The position numbers were made by a program, and so were the translations under genes. Shown piece by piece: positions 32,518-35,267 of a stretch of DNA of 35,267 bases (within the stretch, counting starts at the first letter, position 1; each line of letters opens with the position of its first letter). The notes beneath the pieces are model-generated. The model was not told the origin of the DNA. It did not search any database and saw only the letters and a program-made list of their open reading frames with translations. The DNA is from Clostridium sp. Lineage in GTDB: Bacteria; Bacillota; Dethiobacteria; Dethiobacterales; Dethiobacteraceae. The DNA is taken from contig JAGXRV010000091.1 of NCBI GenBank assembly GCA_018335695.1, positions 1 to 35,267 of the forward strand, read 5' to 3'.

Positions 32518-32711
32518 GGGGACAATTCCCCTCCTGTGGAGGGGTGGCGCAAAGCGCCGGGGTGGTTACCTCCGGTGGAGTTTTTGCCTTTTAGATGCTT
32601 GTGTTCTGTGAGTTTGAGGCGGTATGCGACCACCCCGCCCTTGCGGGCACCCCTCCAGGGGAGGGAAATTTTTGTACCAGGAAATTATATGGGAAACGCG
32701 TAGCGTCTTCT
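32518..32711. repeat. MITE-like element with imperfect inverted ends (family A on both sides)
   Basis: The left arm (32521-32568, ggaggggtggcg...ccggggtggt) is an imperfect inverted copy of the right arm (32626-32680, accaccccgcccttgcgggc). The right arm is a family A copy like 1-86 and 8431-8513. The middle (about 55 bp) is unique. There is no transposase, and a partial family C copy closes it. Confidence 0.7.
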
Positions 32712-32725
32712 GAGGAGTGATGATG

Positions 32726-33067
32726 ATGCAAAGGAAAGTAGCGGAGGTAAATTTGGAAAGTGAGATGCCTACGGTTGAAATCGCTATCCAAAGGATGAAA
32801 AACTCTCTGACAACATATAAGCGTCAAGGTTATAAAGCAGTAATCCTTATACATGGTTATGGTTCCACCGGCGTAGGAGGCAGTATCAAAGCGGCAGTCA
32901 TAAGGTGTCTTGGCGAGAGCAGCATGAAAGGAATAGTAAGAACATTTGCTGCGGGAGAGCAATGGTCAAACAAGAAAAGAGAACTGGTCGGAATGTGCAA
33001 AGCTCTGGAGGATTTTGAACATAAAATAGCAAACAATTATGGAGTTTCAGTCGTGATCTTGAGATAG
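32726..33067 (+). CDS. Stand-alone Smr-like domain protein
   Basis: 113 residues. VNLESEMPTVEIAIQRM followed by GYKAVILIHGYGSTGVGGSIKAAV resembles the Smr domain core (usual IHGKGTGxLR), but with an extra residue in the glycine loop, a hydrophobic K in place of the L-R, and NLES in place of the usual LDLHG. Smr domains are nucleases or nucleic-acid-binding modules; the MutS2 in this window has a canonical one. Activity here is uncertain. ATG at 32726 has GAGGAG 8 nt upstream; earlier in-frame ATGs at 32720 and 32723 are possible. The start lies directly behind the repeat element. Confidence 0.7.
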   Translation: MQRKVAEVNLESEMPTVEIAIQRMKNSLTTYKRQGYKAVILIHGYGSTGVGGSIKAAVIRCLGESSMKGIVRTFAAGEQWSNKKRELVGMCKALEDFEHKIANNYGVSVVILR

Positions 33068-33099
33068 TTGACAGGCAAAACAGATCCTCGGCAATAATA

Positions 33100-33133
33100 A
33101 AAACGGCACTGATTTTATCGTGCCGTTTTTATT
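33100..33133. terminator. Bidirectional intrinsic terminator
   Basis: AAAACGGCA (33100-33108) pairs with TGCCGTTTT (33121-33129) around a 12-nt loop, with T runs on both strands. It ends the Smr-like gene and the minus-strand glycosyltransferase. Confidence 0.85.
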
Positions 33134-33189
33134 ATGAAAGCTAAAAGCAAACATGTACTTTGTATAAAGGGTATACAGTGCTTAGGATG

Positions 33190-34617
33190 TCAGGAGATGG
33201 TTTTTGTGCGAACTTCTTGAGTACGAGGGGTTTTCACCCAAACTTTAGGCTGACGGTGTAAAGCCCTGAGTACCAGTGCTGATGTAAAGGGTAAGATGAT
33301 GAAAAACCCGACAATGGGCAGTACTGCAAGCTGGAGTACCGGCAAGAAACGTAGAAGACCGTTAGGTGCGACTGAAAAGTTGATATATTTACGATACCTG
33401 TAAAAAAGATAGAATGTGAAACTAAAATAGAGGGGTGCAAACAGAGAGAAAGTAGAGCGGATTGCTCCCGGTATCATGTTAGGCTCAACCTTGCCTTGAG
33501 TTGCCAAGATGAAAAAAGATAGCGGGATCAGTGCGAGTGCTTGGTATAAGTACCACTGTGCATGTCCCTTCCAAAATAAGGTGCGTAAAAGTGGTAAGCG
33601 CAAATGATTTGGGTAACCCTTGGCAGAATTTAGTTTATCAAAAACCTGCAGGTGTCCGCTGCCCCAGCGCAGGCGTTGGCGGTAGTATGCTTTGTAAGTA
33701 GCGGGAGTTTGCTCAGTGCTGACTAGCGGGATGTATTCAGGCCACTCTTCTGTTTCAAGATAAGCACGCACACCAAGCTCCAAATCCTCAGAAAGAATGG
33801 TATGGTCGTATCCGCCGATTTTTAGCAAAAGTTCATGCTCGATATGTAGATTAGTTCCGCCGAGAAAAGGGATATAGCGCATAAGAATAGGCAAGTACCA
33901 CTCATGGGCTAACGCCTGGTATAGGGCGATGACTTTATTAAGCGGGCCAAGCTGATAGAAGTTACGCACTTGGAAGACAGGTCCCTGCCATAATTTCTGT
34001 TTGCCTGATGTGGCTATGTAGCGGTTTGCAAGATGCAGCAGAATGTTTTTCTCAGGTCTGCTTTCCGCATCAAAGAAACTGCAGATAGTTGTTTCAGCAC
34101 AGATGAATTTCAATCCGTAATTCAATGCCCTGGCTTTAGTGGAAGTTACTTCTCTGCCTAAACATACTCCACCAATTCGTCCCTCAAAGTCATAAGGAAC
34201 GACCACATTTTTTAAGGTAGGCATATTGCTTCGGGTGGCAAATTCTCTGATTTTTTCTTCCACAACATCTTGGGTTGTGATTTTATTCATGTTATTCTTT
34301 TTTGAGTCAAGCTCTTTTCCGTCGGTAATTACAACAATTTCGTACTGATTATGAGGGTAGTTAAGGGCAGCCAAGTGTTCAATAGTATTGGCGATAACTT
34401 CTGCCTCATCTCTGGCCGGAATCATCACGGAAAAGTGGGGTATAGGCATAGCTTTTTTATGGGCTTCTTCCATCACTTGTTGCGCTGAGAGAAGATCGAG
34501 TTTTTTCCAATAATATCTCCTCGAGATGAATCCCCAATAGAGATAACGAAGGAACAAGAAGGCTACAAAAACAGTCAAAAGAAAACTTACCAGATACAAA
34601 AATTCTGGCATGTCCAT
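33190..34617 (-). CDS. Membrane-bound family 2 glycosyltransferase
   Basis: 475 residues. An N-terminal membrane helix (about 5-30), a GT-A catalytic domain (about 60-330) and three or more C-terminal helices (about 345-455). Motifs: MIPARDEAEVIANT, an FFDAESRPE acidic motif (Asp183), GGTNLHIEH, SEDLELG (Glu277-Asp278) and QRLRW (314-318). This D, DxD, ED, QxxRW order is that of processive beta-glycosyltransferases such as cellulose and hyaluronan synthases, and the helices would form the export channel. The sugar and product are unknown. GAGGAG is 8 nt before the ATG. It is a single gene, next to the rRNA operon. Confidence 0.9.
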   Translation of the reverse strand: MDMPEFLYLVSFLLTVFVAFLFLRYLYWGFISRRYYWKKLDLLSAQQVMEEAHKKAMPIPHFSVMIPARDEAEVIANTIEHLAALNYPHNQYEIVVITDGKELDSKKNNMNKITTQDVVEEKIREFATRSNMPTLKNVVVPYDFEGRIGGVCLGREVTSTKARALNYGLKFICAETTICSFFDAESRPEKNILLHLANRYIATSGKQKLWQGPVFQVRNFYQLGPLNKVIALYQALAHEWYLPILMRYIPFLGGTNLHIEHELLLKIGGYDHTILSEDLELGVRAYLETEEWPEYIPLVSTEQTPATYKAYYRQRLRWGSGHLQVFDKLNSAKGYPNHLRLPLLRTLFWKGHAQWYLYQALALIPLSFFILATQGKVEPNMIPGAIRSTFSLFAPLYFSFTFYLFYRYRKYINFSVAPNGLLRFLPVLQLAVLPIVGFFIILPFTSALVLRALHRQPKVWVKTPRTQEVRTKTIS

Positions 34618-34818
34618 CCTATCGTCTCCTCAATAAAAAAAGTATTTTACAGAAAATAACTCTTATGGAATAAGGAATGAATCGAATACGTCCGTAGTGA
34701 CAACCACCTTTCTTCTGTCGCTCAATTAAATATACACGACTTATGCAGTTCCTGTAAAGATAGATGATTTATGTAATTTTTTTTGACACAGTCCGACGAC
34801 ACAAGAGATTTTTCTTTA

Positions 34819-34847
34819 TTGACAAAGGTCTGCAAACGTGTTAGGAT
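34819..34847 (+). promoter_or_regulatory. rRNA operon promoter P1
   Basis: TTGACA (34819-34824), 17 bp, TAGGAT (34842-34847). It lies about 380 bp before the 16S start and 60-90 bp upstream of a second promoter. Confidence 0.75.
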
Positions 34848-34905
34848 ATGACTTGTGTCGCAGCGAACTGAACAAGAGGCAGCATATCGTTTCATAAAAA
34901 GGTGC

Positions 34906-34934
34906 TTGCACGGATAACGAAAAGCTGATATAAT
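34906..34934 (+). promoter_or_regulatory. rRNA operon promoter P2
   Basis: TTGCAC (34906-34911), 17 bp, TATAAT (34929-34934). The tandem P1/P2 layout with P2 nearer the leader is what B. subtilis rrn operons use. Confidence 0.8.
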
Positions 34935-34941
34935 AAAGTTC

Positions 34942-35227
34942 CTGCTGGACGAGTAAGACAAGCAGAGTAGTCGTACCCGGCCTTCAGAGTGAGATGTTCT
35001 TTGAAAACTAAACAGGAAACGCCATGCGAAGTAAGCATTATTAAGATGATGCAAATAAATTGTTTCGTCAAGGCAAGAGTAGGCTTTTTTGGGCAGGCTT
35101 TTGAACCGGACGAACGAAGTAAGATTTAGTTGAGCCAAACAATCAACTCCTAAGAACAGACTGACCGGAGATAAACGGGGCTAACTGCAAAGGAAGCGCC
35201 TGCTATCTTTTGGGCAGTGTGGGATAT
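34942..35227 (+). promoter_or_regulatory. rRNA leader with boxA
   Basis: A transcribed leader of about 285 nt without coding potential. TGTTCTTTGAAAACTAAACA (34995-35014) matches the Nus-factor boxA antitermination element typical of Firmicutes rRNA leaders. The part just before 16S (35160-35225) should pair with the region after 16S for RNase III processing; that partner is outside the window. Confidence 0.75.
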
Positions 35228-35267
35228 TTTTTGGAGAGTTTGATCCTGGCTCAGGACGAACGCTGGC
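35228..35267 (+). rRNA. rrs: 16S ribosomal RNA, 5' end (partial)
   Basis: GAGAGTTTGATCCTGGCTCA and the following GGACGAACGCTGGC are the universal 5' end of bacterial 16S rRNA. Aligning AGAGTTTGAT to E. coli puts nucleotide 1 at about 35228. The gene runs off the right edge after 40 nt. Confidence 0.95.

Noticed and set aside
34783..34788. Third rRNA promoter
   Set aside because: TTGACA at 34783 has no acceptable -10 at 16-18 bp; only the two downstream pairs are convincing.
34722..35138. 138-residue minus-strand frame upstream of 16S
   Set aside because: It runs antisense across the rRNA promoters and boxA leader, with no domain or ribosome binding site.
1..35267. CRISPR array, prophage or transposase gene
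   Set aside because: No evenly spaced direct repeats with unique spacers and no phage or transposase protein motifs were found; the repeats are dispersed hairpin elements.

Overview
The window looks like chromosomal DNA of a spore-forming Firmicute, most likely a member of the Clostridia near the Peptococcaceae or Syntrophomonadales. The basis is conserved gene order and content: ytxC, thrS, infC-rpmI-rplT, a TrmH-family methyltransferase, pheST, zapA, cvpA, mutS2 and tyrS, the sporulation-associated families YtxC, YteA and YunB, strong GGAGG ribosome binding sites, frequent GTG/TTG starts, and a Firmicutes-type 16S rRNA 5' end at the right edge. No species can be named from the sequence alone.

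Layout. (1) 1-7400: a dispersed repeat, two convergent paralogous membrane proteins, a radical SAM enzyme, a membrane protein with a TrkA-C/RCK-C-like domain, and a two-gene biotin-dependent carboxylase related to two-subunit pyruvate carboxylase. The carboxylase has its own promoter and a terminator-like leader hairpin, and is followed by a bidirectional terminator, tRNA-Val(GAC) on the minus strand and a small DUF1540 protein. (2) 7500-14750: ytxC, a cluster of dispersed repeats, a DUF445 membrane protein, thrS, the infC-rpmI-rplT operon (leader attenuator and an ATT start codon for infC), then a TrkH/KtrB plus TrkA/KtrA potassium uptake pair. (3) 14750-25740: a TrmH-family RNA methyltransferase, then a roughly 2.7 kb segment (yteA and a NamZ-like muramidase) bracketed by a 40-bp direct repeat that carries a promoter, then a yqzL-like mini-gene, pheST, zapA, cvpA and mutS2. 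(4) 25739-32150: a class A penicillin-binding protein, tyrS, a 2H phosphoesterase, yunB and a DMT transporter. (5) 32150-35267: a MITE-like repeat region, a stand-alone Smr-like protein, a membrane glycosyltransferase, then tandem rRNA promoters, a boxA-bearing leader and the first ~40 nt of 16S rRNA.

Functional themes are translation (three aminoacyl-tRNA synthetases, IF3, L35, L20, an RNA methyltransferase, a tRNA, the start of an rRNA operon), cell envelope and division (PBP1A, NamZ-like, ZapA, CvpA, glycosyltransferase), sporulation, potassium homeostasis and carboxylation. The most unusual signals are the 40-bp promoter-bearing direct repeat around yteA-namZ, the divergent carboxylase pair with altered active-site positions, a palindromic element read in frame inside the PBP gene, and at least five families of short dispersed repeats, several of which act or look like intrinsic terminators. 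I see no CRISPR array, phage or transposase gene.
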